The notes below the pieces were generated by a model. It worked only from the letters and a program-made list of their open reading frames with translations. It was not told the origin of the DNA and ran no database searches. Source: Arachis hypogaea (taxonomy: Eukaryota; Streptophyta; Magnoliopsida; Fabales; Fabaceae). From it: DNA of 64,000 nucleotides. The translations under genes and the position numbers were made by a program. The DNA is taken from the NCBI RefSeq assembly GCF_003086295.3, contig NC_092048.1:129001-193000 (forward strand), given 5' to 3'. Within the stretch, counting starts at the first letter, position 1. The number at the start of each line of letters is the position of its first letter. Below, one piece after another: positions 50,993-62,816 of the stretch.

Positions 50993-51659
50993 AGATCATC
51001 TCCAGTTGAAAACTCATCTCAATCCTTATTTATGGCTTATTTATCATAAGAAGTAACTTCATACCAACTTTTGCATCATAAATAATAAATAAAAACTCAA
51101 AACATTTCTCTCTTTTCTATTAGAAGGAACTAAGTTTAGTTGCTATTGTGGTCTCACTTAATTAATTAATTAAAATTAATGTAATTATTTATTTTTTATA
51201 AATATTATTAATATTGATAAATTAAAAAATAATTCACTATTATGAAAATAGTAATATTTAAAAAAATTAATTACTTAATAAATAACAATAATACATAATA
51301 TATAATTTGAGTTTAAACTAATTTACAAAATTACTTAATATAAAGAAAAACATAATTAAACTCTATAGTTGACGACGCGCATTATGAAATTGCCATATGT
51401 TTTCAATCAAGTCCTCTTTCAATTCTCGATGCTGATGCCTATTTTGAAGTTGGACATTTTTTTGGAGAAATTGATGGTGTGGGGCAAAATTCTCTTCTCC
51501 CATATGAGGTTGTGATAAGCTATTTTTGACATTAGGATACTCTAGGTCTTGAGCAACATTTTCTGCATAAGTGTCTCTTTCATCCTCAATAATCATTTTA
51601 TGCAATATAATATAAACTCTCATTATATTTGCAAGCTTCTTCTTTTCCCAAAAGTGCAC
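50993..51659 (-). mobile_element. PIF/Harbinger transposase C-terminus, truncated
   Basis: The minus-strand frame 51659-51363 reads FWEKKKLANIMRVYIILHKM, IIEDERDTYAENVAQDLEYP and LKEDLIENIWQFHNAR. This is the C-terminal end of the plant Harbinger (HARBI1/ALP1-like) nuclease, including its last helical region. The rest of the protein is absent upstream. AT-rich sequence left of it, from about GATCATCTCCAGTTGAAAAC (50995), resembles a Harbinger terminal motif. Inactive remnant. Confidence 0.8.
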
Positions 51660-54600
51660 TGGCGTACAAGTGCAAAGTGAAGAGTATATAAGATAAGAAA
51701 CCCATTAACTTGACATCTTAAGATTTTAATTTAGATGTAATGTCTTCACATCTTATATTCTATTTTGCACTTGGATCCTCTCCGTTGGAGTCTTCTCATC
51801 TTATGTAGTTCAATTTTAGACATGTTTGATTTTCATAAAATTATTAACAAATTTTTTGGGTTTTACTTTATAAATAAATATAAAAATATTTTTATTTTTA
51901 GGAGATACCAATTTCCTAGAGAATAAAGTTGGGGCCTTGGGATGATCGGTCCATCCTACTCCTACTCGTTAAATTGAGCGACATAAAAATTGGTGGTTAG
52001 GGCAAGGATAATCTCCTTACCCTCCTCATCCAACTCCTTCCTCACAAAAAACAATGAAAAATCTTAAATATGATTAATAGTTTATTTATAATTATGTTAA
52101 TGCTTATGTGTAAGAGTATATAAAATAAATGAATAACATTGTTTCTCATTAATTTAGTAAGTAAATTGTCCTTTATGAGTTTATTATTATACTTACAATA
52201 TCAAACATACGAATTAATTTTTAAAAAAATTGGGTATATAAATTATGACCTATCCATCAAAACCTATACTATATTAATAATAAGCACATGGTGAGTTCAA
52301 AGCATGCTAATTCTATATATGAGAATGAAAGAATCTAATATGTGAGAATAAACTTTAATTTAGTTCAGTGAAGAGAAGTTTATCATAGTGTGTATACATG
52401 TCTTTTATAATCATTGATCTCTAAATAGGTTGGTACTAGTGTATTTAGAACAAGAATTTTGCATGTTATTGTTAGTTCTAATTCAGACCGATCCAACAGT
52501 AAACGAATTAAAAATCGCTGTTCAAAGATTATTACTCTGCATAAAAATGAGAATTTTATTTTTCCTCTTTTCTCTCACTTTTGTAGTTGTTCTCTATTTT
52601 GGAGAAAACATAGAGAAATGAAAAGTATATAAGATGAGAGACCCATTAACTTGACACCTTAAGGTTTTGAATTGGATGTGATGTTTTCTCATCTTAAGTT
52701 TCTGCACTTGGTTTTACCTCGAAATCTCTCCAGTGGTCCAGAGCTCTCCACGGTGGCCCAATAAATGGTATCAGTGCCGATAGTTAATTGGTATAATGGT
52801 TAAGAAGTATTTAAAATGCAAGATGAATACCCAAATATGGTAGACAACATATAAGATGGAGAGTTGATGTGCTCACTGTGGTGGCTCACATTTGAGGGAG
52901 AGATTGTTATGATTGCAAGTATGAAGAATGAATTAATCCCACATTGAAAAAAAAATAGAGAATTAAGAGTATATGAGATAAGGAGCCTATTTACTTGATA
53001 CCTTAAGATTTTGAGTTAAATGTTGTGTCTTCTCATCTTATGTTCTTGCACTTAGTTTCTCTCCGTAGTCTGTCCGGTAGTCTAGAGTTCTCCACGGTGG
53101 CCCAACAGGTGATATCAGAACCGATGTTTAATCGGTTTGGTGGTGAAACATCAAAAGTCTTTCCGACAAGAGCGATCTGGATGGCATTTTTCATATTCGA
53201 AAAAATTGGGGAGGTGATGAACAATTTTATGTTCTTGGTTGTATCTTCTCATCTTATGTAGTTCAATTTTAGACATGCTTGATTTTTATAAAATTATTAA
53301 ATAATTTTTTGGGCTTTATTTTTTAAATAAATATTAAAATATTCTTATTTTTAGCTGAACCATTCCTTAAAAAATAAGGTTGGGGCCATAGAGATGATCT
53401 GCCCATCTTACTCCTACTCGTTAAATTTAGTGACATGAAAATTGGTGGTTTGAACAAGGATAATCTCCTTACCCTCCTCATCCAACTCTTTCTTCACCCA
53501 AAAAAAATAAAAAACCTTAAATATGATTAATAATTTGTTTATAATTATGTCAATGCTTGTGTGTAAGAACATATCAAATAAATGGATAATATTATTTTTC
53601 ATTTAATTTAGTAAGTAAATTACTCTTCATGAGTTTATTATTATACTTATAATATAAAAAATACGAATAAATTAAAAAAAGTTAGGTACATAAATTATGA
53701 CCTATCCATATGTCAATATTTACACTATACTAATAATAAGCACATGGTGAGTTCAGAGCATGCTGATTCTATATAAGAGAATGAAAGAATCTAGTATGTG
53801 AGAATAAACTTTAAGTTTGTTCAGTGAAGAAAAGTTTATCATAGTGTGCATACATATCTTTAATTACCATTGATCTTTAAATACATTGGTACCAGTGTGA
53901 TTAGAATAAGAATTTTCCATATGTTATTATTAGTTTTAATTCAGACCAATTAAACGGTAAACAAATTAGAAATCGCTGTTCAAAGATTGCTGCTCTACAT
54001 AAAAATAAAAATTTTATTTTGCCTCTTTTATCTCATTTTTGTAGTTGTTCTCTCTTTTGGAGAAAACATAGAGAAATGAAAAATATATAAGATGAGAGAC
54101 CCATTAACTTGACACCTTAAGGTTTTAAATTAGATGTGCTGTCTTCTCATCTTAATTCTTGTACTTGGTTTCTTTCAGAAATCTTTCTAGTAGTCCAGAG
54201 CTCTCCACCGTGGCCCAATAAGTGATATCAGAACCGATGGTTAATTGGTATAGTGGTTAAAGAGTATTTAAAATGAGGGATGAATACTCAAATATGGTAG
54301 ATAACATATAAGAGAGGTAGTTGATGTGCTCAATGTGGTGACTCACATTTGAGGGAGAGATTGTTATGGTTGCAAGTGTGAGGAATGAATTAGTCCCACA
54401 TTGAAAAAAACATGGAGAAGTGAAGAGTATATAAAATACGGAGCCTATAAATTAATATCTTAAGGTTTTGATTTAGATGTAGTGTTTTCTTATCTTATGT
54501 TATCAGAGCCAATGGTTAATCGATTTTGGTGATGCCTTCTCATCTTATGTAGTTCAATTTTAGACATGCTAATAGTTTGTTTATTATTATTATGTCAATG

Positions 54601-54770
54601 CTTATATATGTGTAAGAATATTTAAAACAAATGAATAATATTATTTCTCATTTAGTCAAGTAAATTGCTTTTAATGAGTTTATTATTATACTTATAACAT
54701 CATACATACGAATAAATTTTAAAAAAAAAAGTTGGATATATGAATTATGACTAGTCTATCAAAATCTATA
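51660..54770 (+). mobile_element. Tandem array of TRIM-like miniature LTR retrotransposon units
   Basis: Two long direct repeats with a period of about 1.45 kb (51792 with 53246, 51914 with 53365, 52268 with 53720, 52620 with 54067), then a third shortened copy from 54536. Inside each unit is a miniature LTR-element layout. The LTR (e.g. 52905-53107, 203 bp) opens TGTTATGATTGCAAG and ends GGCCCAACA. A primer-binding-like site (GATATCAGAACCGATG; ATGGTATCAGTGCCGA at 52765) follows, then an internal part of about 140 bp, then a purine tract TTTGAGGGAGAGA just before the next TGTTATG. No protein is encoded. Confidence 0.75.
52905..53107 (+). repeat. Complete LTR of the TRIM-like element (203 bp)
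   Basis: Bounded by TG and CA, preceded by the purine-rich TTTGAGGGAGAGAT and followed by a tRNA-Met-type primer site GGTGATATCAGAACC. Related partial copies are at about 52590-52763, 54040-54220 and 54362-54510, the last fused across a deletion to its own primer site (TTATCAGAGCCAATGG). Confidence 0.75.
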
Positions 54771-54773
54771 CTA

Positions 54774-54898
54774 TCTCTTTATATATAATAAGAGAGCACT
54801 TGAGAGTTATTTGCTTGACAAGTGGAGCACCAACCAATCTCTTTATGTGTAATAGGAGAGCACTTGACGGTTATTTGCTTGATAAGTAGAGCCGCCAA
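54774..54898 (+). repeat. Two-copy tandem repeat, 64-bp unit
   Basis: TCTCTTTATATATAATAAGA and TCTCTTTATGTGTAATAGGA start two adjacent copies, each continuing GAGCACTTGA(G/C)(A/G)GTTATTTGCTTGA. They lie at the right edge of the TRIM array. Confidence 0.75.
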
Positions 54899-57597
54899 TG
54901 AATAACAAGTGTTGTACTCCAATATTTGACAAGTGGTAGTTATAAAAGAAAGCTAAAAGAGAGTCACTTAAGCAAGAGTTTTATCAAGTTCAAATTCAAA
55001 ACTATTTTGTTCTAGTTTTTATTCCAGTTGTAGATCACTTCCAAACTCATTCTTTCTCTTTTGTAATCTCATACATATATTTGTTTGTTAATCTTTGTAA
55101 TATAAAAAAAAAAACTAAGACAAAATTTAAAAATGAGAAGAGAGAACTAGAGACAGAATTTAAATTCTTAGTATAGAGGAGTAGGTGGTGTTTGCGGAGA
55201 AAGACTTTTTCTGACGATGTCGCAGAGAAGAGAAGGTTAAGGGAGAGAGAGAGAAAGATAGAACGGAGCAGAGAATAAGAAAACACAACGAAAGAAAAAG
55301 AAGAAGGTGGCAAAGAACTGACGTTTGTCACAGAACAATATCGCAACCGCTCTTTCGCCGCCACCAGTAGGGGCTATGAATGTGAATAACCAGTTCATTA
55401 CAGTGTTGTTGTACGTTGGAGATTCAGATTCTGAAGTTGACGAAAGCACCACTACGATTTGTTCATCCAGGTCCGACAAGGGATTTCAGTTTAATCAGAA
55501 ATGAGGTACTTAAAATCGCTCATGTTTTAATTTCCTTACTATTTTTTCTTTCTAATACAAAAAAAAAAAAAAAATCGGTGACTCCCCATTTTATTTTTTT
55601 TTGGTTTATTGAAATTTTTGTTTGTGCTACAAAAATTTGCAACTTTTGTAGATATCTAAACCACTGCGTTCATTATGTGAATGTAAATTAAAATTTCAAA
55701 AAGCAATAATTTACTTATCCATTTTTATATACTTATTGATGAAAGTTATTCTATAAAATAGTTAGATAGAAAAATAAACCAAACAAATTGTTATGATTTT
55801 TATTGAACATTGCAATCCTTTTCCAAAAATCAATTGAGTATTCCAAAATTTATTTAGTGTTTTTATGCTTATAACATTTTTTTGACATATCTACAAAATT
55901 TTATATTTTAGCAAACAAGAAGAGAATAAGTAAAAGCTTTTTAAAATCATTGAACACATTAAAATCATATTCACCATAGAAAGGGATATTATTTTGTTGC
56001 TTTAAACCTAAGAATATGTATAAATTAATAAGTTTTTACCATTAACATATTTTTTTGTCATTGTTGCAATATATGTCCAGGCCCTTGGAATTTCAGACAG
56101 TTTGCAATTGGCAAAGGTGGTTGAAATGGATTATCATGACATATGTTGTTAAATATGAGTTGGACAAAATAAGTTGACTTTTAAAAGTGTGATTCACATC
56201 TTTCATTTCAGGAAAAGTATAATTTCATTGGCTTTTATATTTTTTTAAATCTATTTTTAATGTCATAGAGGTATTCTGCTTAGATGGAGGAAGACTACGA
56301 AAAAATATTATCAACAAGTATTATAAGTTTCAATTGAAGTTATTCAATTATAATATGATACAATTATACATGTTTTTTTTATTCATTTCATCATTTGTGC
56401 TGCATATAGAGCTCCCTAAATGTTACATTGTTGCAAATTTTTATGCATTTTTTTGTGGTGAATCATGAGACATTTATGTGGAACATGTATTTTTCTTTAA
56501 ACAAAAATGCATTATACTAAATATTTGTCACCATATTTTTGTTTGTTATTGGGTTAGTGCAAGTTGTTGTTTTTTTTCATGTGAGATCAGAATTTATATC
56601 TTCTATTTGATACTAATTAATAGATATCTAGATGAAAGATCAATATATAGTTTACTACTTTATTTTCTTTGGGAAAATAAAAAATCAGAAAAAAATTATA
56701 TATTTAAAATTTGGTCTCTAATTTTATTTTTTTTAAAAGATCAATTTGTAATTTACTTTACTATTTTACTTATTTTCCAAAATTTTGATTTGAACTTTAT
56801 ATACAATTGACTTGATATTTTTCTTAATTTGCAGTTGAAATATTTGTCTTTTTACTTTTTTTCTTTAAATATGCATAAATGTAATTTAATTTTTATGATA
56901 ATTATAAATACAGAATAAAATTCAAAAACAGATAATTAGGCAAAATCCAGAAGCTACTCTTTATTGTGATGTAGGCCGTAAAACTATAAAAATAGATTAC
57001 CATGGCATGTTGTTGGAATGTAAAATTATTTTTAGTTACTAGAGATGGAATGTTATATTAGCTTTTACATTTTAGAACGAAGCTGTAATATATATATATA
57101 TATATATACATCATAAAAAGATTGGATTAGCATTACTCTCTTCATAAATCACATGAAAATGAATTACATGGAAACTTGATTGCATGTTCTTCAATTCATA
57201 CAATATTAAATTGCGATAGCAAATTAATTAACACATAAGTTTAGTCTTATTTTCCTTTTTTTTTTTCTTTCATATATATAAAAGGTGTTTATAATTTAAA
57301 GTTCAAAGACTTTTTTGTGTTGTACTACTTCTCTTTAATTTAATAAGCGCAAAAGAAAATAAGGAAGGCAGATCTAGAAAGGATAAAGTTCAGTCCCTCG
57401 CTCTAATTTTTATTAGAAATCAACAAGAACTAATTAAGCTTGGACCACTCCGTTAATTAATTATTAATTAACGTTATTCGTTAAGGAGATATTAATTGTG
57501 CCAATAATAATTGTGGAAAAATACATACGAATTATATCTTATCCACCCCTAATCTCTATAATTAATGTATTAAGATAGGTGTTAATCCTAAGTTCCT
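54899..57597. other. AT-rich intergenic region
   Basis: A short plus-strand frame at 55376-55504 (MNVNNQFITVLLYVGDSDSE) might be a transposon-protein start, but I cannot confirm it. A T-run/A-run region (55093-55130, 55558-55575) and a (TA)n microsatellite at about 57090-57109 are present. The rest is low-complexity A/T with no gene. Confidence 0.5.
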
Positions 57598-57779
57598 AAC
57601 TAATATTATCAGTTAATTAAGTTGGATTGGTTTAGTAGTTAGTTAGCTTACTAATCCGTTTAAGTAAGTGTCAGTAGTTCGAATCCTGCCTTGAGCTCAG
57701 TACTACGGCGGATTAGTCCTTGGTTTGTCGGATGGAGAAATACAATGAGAAACCAACAAAAATAAAAACTAATATTACC
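57598..57779 (+). mobile_element. tRNA-derived SINE with 13-bp target duplication
   Basis: Flanking repeats AACTAATATTATC (57598-57610) and AACTAATATTACC (57767-57779) differ at one base. Inside, TTGGTTTAGTAGTTAGTTAG (box A-like) and GTAGTTCGAATCC (box B, about 57674) form the two parts of an RNA polymerase III promoter. Next comes GAGCTCAGTACTACGGCGGA, TTAGTCCTTGGTTTGTCGGA and an A-rich tail. The 3' body matches a SINE/LINE tail that I associate with Arachis repeats (from memory) and looks internally shortened. Confidence 0.75.
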
Positions 57780-57784
57780 GGTTT

Positions 57785-59152
57785 GGGTTAAGTACTTTTT
57801 TCGTTCTTAAAGTTTGAGGTGAAAATAAAATTCGTCTCCGACTTTTTTTTTTGTTATTAAAATCATTCTCAACATTACAAAACGTTATAAAATCGTCTTT
57901 TTCTACTTTAATTTTATTTTTTTGACCGAATTACCCTTAACAATTAATAAAAATAATAAAAATAATATTAACAAAACAAAACAAAAACACCCCCCACCAC
58001 TCCAGTATCCTACCCTCATCCCCGATCTCTCTTACCTATTCCTTCTCCATCCCGTACCTCCTACTATCTTCGAACTCCCCCCTTCCCAAACCCCAATTCT
58101 TCTTCTCTCCTTAAACAAAAACCAAATTCAGCAACAGCAACAGCCAAATTCAGCAACAACAAATTCATAATTTTCAGCCAATTCAACAACATCAACAACC
58201 ACAAAATAAATTAACAGAAATTTTAGATTTAACAACAATTCAAAAATCATCAGCTGTAACTTCGGATTCAAAATCAGCAACAACAGAAATTTGTTATGTT
58301 CTTCAAAAAATAAAAAAAAATAAAAAAAAGAAGAATGAAAAGAGGAGGAAGGAAGTGACGGTGCGGAACCTACTGCTGCTGGCGCTGTCGCAGCTGTGGG
58401 TGATGGAGCTTGACGCTGACAAAAAGATCTTTCTCTGCATCCTGATCTTGATCTGGCCCACAGCCCGCGTGATCTTGCACGTGGTTGAAGAGGACGCCGT
58501 TGCAGGTGAAGATCCTAAAGGCCTCGCGGTAATTGACAGTGTACCAATGCGCCGCGCACTTGGATGCAACGTAAGGGGATCTTGGGTGAAACGGTGTGGT
58601 CTCATCCTGAGGGGGTGGTGCGGACCCGAACATCTTTGAGGATCCCGCCTGGTAATACCGAATGTGCAAGCGCCCGGTGGCGGAGATATGGGAACACACG
58701 ACCTCCAGAAGGCAGAGGGCCTCGGTGGCAACGACGTCGGCGGTGTAGTCGGAGATCTCAAAGGAAACAGCGACATGGGACTGGATGGCGAGGCTGTAAA
58801 CCTTGTCGAAGAAGATGGTGTCGAGCCATCGGCGGAGGGAGGAGACGCCGGAGAGGGGGGATTCGAAGAGAGTAGGAGGAAAGGAATGGGGAAGGAACTC
58901 AGGAAGAGAGATCGGAGATGAGGGTGGGGTACTGGGGTGTGGAGGTAGGGGTGGGGTGTTTTTGTTTTTGTTTTTGTTTTTTTAATATTATTTTTATTAA
59001 TTGTTAAGGGTAATTTGGTCAAAACAATAAAATTGAAGTAGAAAAGAACGATTTTATAACGTTTTGTAACGTTGAGAATAATAACCAGAAAAAAGTCGGA
59101 GACGAATTTAATTTTCACCCCAAACCTTAAAGACAAAAAAAATACTTAATCC
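57785..59152. mobile_element. Gene-capturing TIR element (Pack-MULE type), 1.37 kb
   Basis: Inverted ends of about 280 bp. The left is GGGTTAAGTACTTTTTTCGT and the right, read inward, GGATTAAGTATTTTTTTTGT. Both continue through GGTGAAAAT(A/T)AAATTCGTCT, ACCCTTAACAATTAATAAAA and a C-rich block, TACCCCACCCTCATC-like, then CTTCGAACTCCCC-like. Flanks TTACCGGTTT and TTACTAGTTT are similar over ten bases (eight match), a possible decayed Mutator duplication. Between the ends lies a minus-strand piece of GDP-mannose 4,6-dehydratase. No transposase is encoded. Confidence 0.82.
58380..58846 (-). pseudogene. GMD: Captured fragment of GDP-mannose 4,6-dehydratase (GMD/MUR1)
   Basis: The minus strand reads SLRRWLDTIFFDKVYSLAIQ, SHVAVSFEISDYTADVVATE, YYQAGSSKMFGSAPPPQ, ETTPFHPRSPYVASKCAAHW and YTVNYREAFRIFTCNGVLFN. 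This is the SDR-fold core of GMD, including the catalytic YxxxK-type segment region (YVASK). The YYQAGSSEMFG motif is changed to YYQAGSSKMFG. After LFNH the following dozen residues are missing, and KITRAVGQIKIRMQRKIFL resumes in another frame. Intact GMD makes GDP-4-keto-6-deoxymannose for GDP-fucose. This piece lacks the nucleotide-binding start and the C-terminus, so it is non-functional. Confidence 0.88.
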
Positions 59153-61935
59153 TTACTAGTTTTTATAAGATGTCTTTAGGTCAGTCCCTTTCGTATTTCA
59201 AATTAAAGTCGTATGCATATACACAACATATGCCCTGCCCTTACCAATTATTAACGTATCTTTACCTTTAATCTTCTTAGCTTGTTGTATTACATTAAAA
59301 AAAAAGGCATATATAAATTTATATGCACTGTTGCTAAGGTAAAAAGATATGATGTACATATCCTCAAGTCAATAATAATATAGGTTTTGTTAATTGTAAG
59401 ATAGGTAACATGAATCATCCAATATCTTTTCTTGGTAGTGTTGGCTTGGCATCTTGTGTATGCATGCATGTTTTAGAAAATGTAGAAAAATTTGATGTGG
59501 AGATAGATAGATGGGTGAAAAGTGAGAAAGGCGGGAGAAAAATACATCATACGGCTTTGAAACCTCATTTATTTATATGTTATTGTAAATAATAATTTTG
59601 AAAAAAAGTAATGTGAATTATTATTACCATCTCCTTGATCTTATCTTGGTACCACTTTTAGCATGTATATTTCTTGAATAACAAGGTCATGAACTATAAA
59701 TAAGCATATTGTTGGCGTCCTTGATTTTTATTTTATTTTATTTTTTAAATAATGTTTACTTTTTCTTATTAATACACAATTTGAATACATACACTACATG
59801 CATCAAAGTCAAACCCCGAGAATGTAGGGTAGCAAATTGTCGACCATAGATAGCTTTGACTTAGTGCGATCACTATAAATTAATAGAAGAGTCTCGAATG
59901 AATATTTCATACTATCTAGAATAATCATTCGAATACTAGGGATAATAAATATATTTTCAAAAGCTTAAATTAATTTTCGAGTTCACCAAGAATCGAATTC
60001 TTAACCTTTCGGATCTAAAATTCTAATACCATGTCATGATACCACTCATCCTAAAACATTTAGCTAATAAAAAACGTAACACTAATAATTATATCTCTAA
60101 TACTCGCTAAATCTCCATTGTATATATTGTACAAATATTTTATTAGCTCCTCATACTTTCTCTTAATAGAATTGAACCCCCAAACATGCATAATAAACTA
60201 GTGTTATTTCAATCCAATGATCAAAATCTGCAAATGAAGATGAAATGACTAATCCAAGATAAAACCATATGCTCCGTCTACCCTATCAAATCAAAATTGC
60301 TTGACATTTGCCTAACTCCAAAAATATATTATCCGTTCCTTTTTTGGCGGGCTTTGGAACCAATGGAATTCTTCCACGTAAACGTCTCTTTCATTCTCTC
60401 ATGTCGGAACTGGTGAAACAGGGTTCACTAGCTCTTCAATGAATGGTCAAACAAGTTATATTAATCAATTCGCATTTTAGCTTCAGCAATTCAATTGGAA
60501 ATTAGAGATCTTCACTACTCTTTTAGTGTTTTTGAAAGCAAATTAAAGTTTTATTTCCAAAGTTTAAGTTTGATATGTTGAATTCAACATTAAAAAAAAG
60601 GAAAAAAAATGATTGGAAGATACTTTTATTTCTCACAACATCCTCCCACTCAATATATATTATTAAGAATTAGTCTCTAAATTTTATGTAAGAGTTTGTT
60701 ATTAGACAATAGATTGTTATTAAAAAAAATTTATATTTTACTTTATATAAGTTAATCTCATTGCTGGTTTAAATAATTAAAAGAATAAGCCAATATTATT
60801 TATCGATTTAGGTCCTAATGAAAATAAAATCAATATTATTTTATTTTACTTAGACTTTCGAAATTTAATGAGAATCAATAATCAAATATATAAATAGAAT
60901 TATAGAATTTTAGTTTTCGATATATCAAAATTATTTTATAACCCTTTTCCTATACTCCTATCTGATAGTTACTATATATTCAGTCTAAAATAAATATTTA
61001 TTAAATTTTAGTTAAAAAATATCAAAAAATCATATATTAAAATTAAAAATTATTAAAAATATAATCATTAATATACATCTTTTTATCAGTTTAAATTAAA
61101 AAAAATGACATCATAACAAAATAAATCAAGATGACAATGGAGTCCAAATAAACAATCATAAGCAATAATTTAATATAAATGGTCCTAAAAGTAAAAAATA
61201 AAAAAAAATTATACAAAACAAAATTTAAATCTTTAATATTTAATTAAATAAACAAATGAATGGAGAGATCAATCCAAATTAGTTAGGAATGAAAGATACT
61301 AATATTCTGATTACATTACTAATGAAATTAGTATTAGTATACAAATAAAAGGGAGAAAGCAAGAAACGTTTACATGTAGGTTAATGCATAGATATCGTGG
61401 TGACTGGTGATTGTTGAATTAATATTGTGCACGCACGGCACCATGCTCGTGAGTCAAACATATCTATCTATATATTCCCTTTTCAGATTTGGGAATAGAG
61501 ACATTATATAATATATATTAATTATTATCAAGTTATTATGTTAATTACCTACATAAATGAAACTCGTTTTATTTGGCTCGTGTTTTCAATCCTCTTTCAA
61601 TAGGAATCTGTTTGCTATATATTTTTTGTTTCTCTTATTATTTCAAAAATCTATTTCTAACAATCAAACTCTTAAAATCTATTATTATCGATCACATAAT
61701 TAATTAATAAAAGAATGAATCAAAACATATTCAAATTCATGTCAATAAAACAATGTTTATATAGCTCAACCTGAATAAAGAAATTTATGGCTTAAAACAA
61801 ATTCTTAGAATTTGTTGGTTGACATTGGTTGACACTTTATATAATTTTGGATTTAAGAATACTAAGTCAGATATATATATATCATTGTTTGTTAGACATA
61901 CTTCATCACATGTGTTATCTATCTATTGCCTATTG
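59153..61935. other. AT-rich intergenic region
   Basis: No gene was identified. At 59990-60060 the minus strand reads AGTGGTATCATGACATGGTA followed by TTAGAATTTTAG, which resembles an LTR edge with a TGGTATCAGA-like primer site, probably a decayed LTR fragment. The rest is low-complexity A/T. Confidence 0.45.
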
Positions 61936-61937
61936 GT

Positions 61938-62190
61938 GTATATATATAGATGATATTATTGTTATAGAAATAATGCAAAGGAAATTGAAGTGGTGATATT
62001 TCAATTGGACAATATTTTTACATTGAAGGACCTTGGCAAATTTAATTATTTCTTAGGATCGGATTAGAAGCAACGTGCGTACGTCAAGGTGATATTATGA
62101 TTTCTCAAGCCAAGTATACAAGGAATTTGCTTCAAAAGTCTAGAATGAATAATTCAAAGACCTACACCAACGATTCCAGATCCATTGTAG
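61938..62190 (+). pseudogene. Ty1/copia reverse transcriptase fragment
   Basis: It begins at a decayed catalytic box (IDDIIVIEI). After frame changes it reads LDNIFTLKDLGKFNYFLGIG and DIMISQAKYTRNLLQKSRM, the conserved KDLG..YFLG and SQ.KY segment downstream of YVDD in copia elements. About 80 codons are left, with no flanking parts. Confidence 0.75.
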
Positions 62191-62816
62191 GCGTCTTTGT
62201 TAAATCTTAGAGAAGAGAACATAAAAAATGATACTGTATATATGTTGTTGTTATTTGATACAAAAGTTAAATTATATATATAGATCGATATTACCAACTA
62301 ATCTCATAAAATATTTTATCTATTAATTACTAATTTTTAATTATTTATCATCATTATTTTAATATGTCAAGCAATACTACACAGTCAGTAAATATTATTA
62401 TTTTTTGTTAACACTTGGCCAGCAATAATCTGTACCCATATTTATAGACTTTTAGACAAAAAAAAACATATAATTTGCACATATATTTACCAAGAGTTTT
62501 ACATACATGAATCAATACAGTTTGGGCCTAAGTTTTTTAGAATTTGCACACATGAATTTAATAAAATTTACTTGTTAAAAATAATTTAGTGTTTGTGTTG
62601 GCCAAATGATAGCCAAAAGTACTAAAAGTTGCTGATCCCCAAGAGTTTCTCTAATATGCCCCTCAAACTCAAGCGTCAGAACTTGAATTTGAATGACAAA
62701 CAACATAATAAGATAGAATTGGAAGAGTGAAAAACTAAAAGAGAGAAGGCGGTTCGAAAAGCAGAGGAAGACGCGGACAGCGCGGTGACGCAGAGGAGGA
62801 AGGAAGACACGTGTGG
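62191..62816. other. Intergenic spacer
   Basis: AT-rich, with a short purine- and GC-richer stretch (62750-62812) just before the LTR. No coding frame was seen. Confidence 0.45.

Noticed and set aside
54765..54800. Helitron-like 5' end (TCTATACTATCTCTTTATAT)
   Set aside because: It resembles a Helitron start, but no CTRR end with a preceding hairpin was found, and the same text is part of a 64-bp tandem repeat.
55376..55504. Short frame MNVNNQFITVLLYVGDSDSE as a gene
   Set aside because: Only 43 codons. It might be a transposon-protein start, but no continuation or known domain could be found.
57085..57110. (TA)n run as a replication or regulatory element
   Set aside because: A simple microsatellite. 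No further structure is attached.
58303..59136. 277-codon minus-strand frame across the gene-capturing element
   Set aside because: It runs through the inverted repeat and the wrong frame of the captured GMD piece. The GMD homology lies in other frames.
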